Shown here: piece after piece, positions 5,205 to 6,501 of the stretch
Layout: each line of letters begins with the position of its first letter
Numbering within the stretch: position 1 is the stretch's first letter
NCBI GenBank assembly: GCA_021161885.1
Contig: JAGGZS010000038.1
Coordinates: forward strand, 1 to 6,501
Length of the DNA stretch: 6,501 bases
Reading direction: 5' to 3'
From: a bacterium
Lineage (GTDB): Bacteria; Auribacterota; Auribacteria; Auribacterales; Auribacteraceae
The notes under the pieces: model-generated
What the model saw: only the letters and a program-made list of their open reading frames with translations
The model's database searches: none
What the model was told of the DNA's origin: nothing
Program-made: the position numbers and the translations under genes

Positions 5205-6501
5205 ATGGGTAAAATACAAAACAAATCATTTAAACTAAGCGTTAAATTAGATGTTAAAGAAACATCAAGCGCACTCATCTCAGCAGGCAAAACATTTTTT
5301 TCTAATATCGGTAATGGAAAATCATTGATTGCGGCTGGTTGTGCAGCAATACCGGATATTCTGAAAATTGTTGGAGTAGATTTAAAAAAGACAGTGGGCG
5401 CTCAAGCGTTCAGCGCGTATACTGCGGCATTTTTAACATCTGTTTATGAATTGTTGGCAGAACAAAATATGAAACCACAAGAACTCAAAATACCTAAAAA
5501 ATCAAATCTGAAAAATTCCTATAATTTTGAGGATTTTTCTGAAAAATACCCGACAGATCTTCCTTTATACAAGGATTTACGTGAAGAATTTCATCAAATT
5601 CTGGTAGAACAGGATATATCAGAAGAAACCGCTACGGATATTGTCAATTCAGTCCGATCTAAATTTCCAAATAATCTGAAGGAAATAATATCCGAAAATG
5701 ACGATTTCAACGCGTTTTACAAATATTATCAAATTTCTGATTGTACGGATTTAGAATCTGTCTTTGAAAAACAAAAAATATTCTGCGTTAACGAATTTTT
5801 TAAACCTTTATCAATAGACTCCGACTTAACTTTAGAAAAAATATACGTTACGCCCGCATGCAGATATAAATTTTCCGAGAAGTCCAAAAACGACGACGGC
5901 AAGAAAAAAGAAAAAGAAGACAAAGGCGAATTTAAAGAAAATTTGTTAGATGAAGTTAAACAAATCGTTCAGCAAACTAATCAGCCAACAAATCGTATTA
6001 TTTTTATTAAAGGACAGCCCGGGCACGGCAAAACATCGTTTGTCAAATATTTCCTAAAAGAAATGGCTGAGTGTAAATCAATTAACGATCCTGAATATAT
6101 TCTGCTGTATCTTCCGTTATCTAAACTGGCAAGTAAACTTGAACACGGCATATTCAAAGCGATAGCGGAACAAATAGGATTAACGGATTTTCATGAATCT
6201 TATTTAAAAGACCGTGATATAATTCTGGTTCTCGATGGGCTTGATGAAATATTAATTGCCAATACCGATTACCAAAAACATATTGAAAGAGAAATCGGCA
6301 AATTAAATGAATTTATAGCAGACAAACCGCGCTTTAAACTAATCATTACCACCAGAAGCCAGTGTTTTGATACCCATAAGAGCGCGTTTCCCCTTAATTA
6401 TTATTTATTTGAAATATTAGATTTTACAGAAAACAAAGACGGTGAAAAAGTTTTAACCGAAAAAGTAAATCTCTGGATAAAAAAATATAAACAATTAAAA
6501 C
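5205..6501 (+). CDS. NACHT-type STAND NTPase, probable anti-phage sensor (3'-truncated by window)
   Basis: I translated this open frame by hand. It encodes 432 complete residues with no stop before the window ends. The NTPase core begins after IIFIKG (265-270): Walker A is GQPGHGKT (270-277, K276), Walker B is ILVLDGLDEI with D344-G-L-D347-E348, and the sensor-like strand LIITTR ends at R384. The small-residue D-G-x-D-E form of Walker B is a NACHT signature, separating it from generic AAA+ proteins. Bacterial NACHT proteins are established anti-phage sensors related to animal NLRs. They normally carry an N-terminal effector and a C-terminal sensing domain. The first ~210 residues match no effector I recognise. 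They include two moderately hydrophobic helices (about 40-58 and 66-86). IYVTP (213-217) and a lysine/glutamate-rich linker (224-242) lead into the NTPase. The sensor region is outside the window. It diverges from the SPFH gene. Confidence 0.88.
   Translation, partial: MGKIQNKSFKLSVKLDVKETSSALISAGKTFFSNIGNGKSLIAAGCAAIPDILKIVGVDLKKTVGAQAFSAYTAAFLTSVYELLAEQNMKPQELKIPKKSNLKNSYNFEDFSEKYPTDLPLYKDLREEFHQILVEQDISEETATDIVNSVRSKFPNNLKEIISENDDFNAFYKYYQISDCTDLESVFEKQKIFCVNEFFKPLSIDSDLTLEKIYVTPACRYKFSEKSKNDDGKKKEKEDKGEFKENLLDEVKQIVQQTNQPTNRIIFIKGQPGHGKTSFVKYFLKEMAECKSINDPEYILLYLPLSKLASKLEHGIFKAIAEQIGLTDFHESYLKDRDIILVLDGLDEILIANTDYQKHIEREIGKLNEFIADKPRFKLIITTRSQCFDTHKSAFPLNYYLFEILDFTENKDGEKVLTEKVNLWIKKYKQLK

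Noticed and set aside
5729..5923. 64-codon minus-strand open frame inside the NACHT gene
   Set aside because: It is a shadow of the charged linker region of the NACHT gene, with Ser/Phe-rich translation and no ribosome binding site of note.
1..6501. Avoidance of GATC as evidence for restriction specificity
   Set aside because: I counted 13 GATC sites against about 22 expected from base content. The deficit is modest and one window is too small to support specificity.

Overview
This is an AT-rich bacterial window (roughly 30-41% G+C in the stretches I counted by hand). It uses standard ATG starts, TAA/TGA stops and clear AGGAG-type ribosome binding sites. Nothing in it fixes the genus. Surface-sugar enzymes, a band-7 membrane protein and defence genes together suggest a free-living or host-associated bacterium with a flexible envelope locus.

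Layout, left to right. (1) Bases 1-636, +, are the C-terminal half of a family-4 glycosyltransferase whose real start lies before the window. (2) 676-1035, +, is a small zinc-ribbon protein of unknown role. (3) 1056-1895 and 1923-2531, +, form a two-gene restriction-modification cassette: a DpnA-like beta-class DNA adenine methyltransferase and a MutH/Sau3AI-like endonuclease. Its methylase is more AT-rich than the flanks and uses only AGA/AGG for arginine, so the cassette looks inserted into a glycan-related locus. (4) 2564-4042, +, is a polytopic membrane glycosyltransferase of the PMT/ArnT (GT39) type. (5) 4056-4997, -, is an SPFH/band-7/prohibitin-like membrane protein convergent with the GT39 gene. 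(6) A 207-bp divergent intergenic region (4998-5204) carries a 12-bp perfect palindrome and a TTTACG/CGTAAA inverted repeat. (7) 5205-6501, +, is the first 432 codons of a NACHT-type STAND NTPase that runs off the window.

How they may work together. The methylase and nuclease should act as a restriction pair, with GATC the best-guess target. NACHT proteins in bacteria are known anti-phage sensors, so the right end may be a second defence module about 2.7 kb from the R-M pair. The NACHT protein's first ~210 residues match no effector domain I recognise, and its divergent SPFH neighbour is an uncommon partner. That pair is the most interesting candidate for an undescribed system, but the linkage is inferred from position only. 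The two glycosyltransferases probably belong to cell-surface glycan or lipid-linked sugar metabolism.
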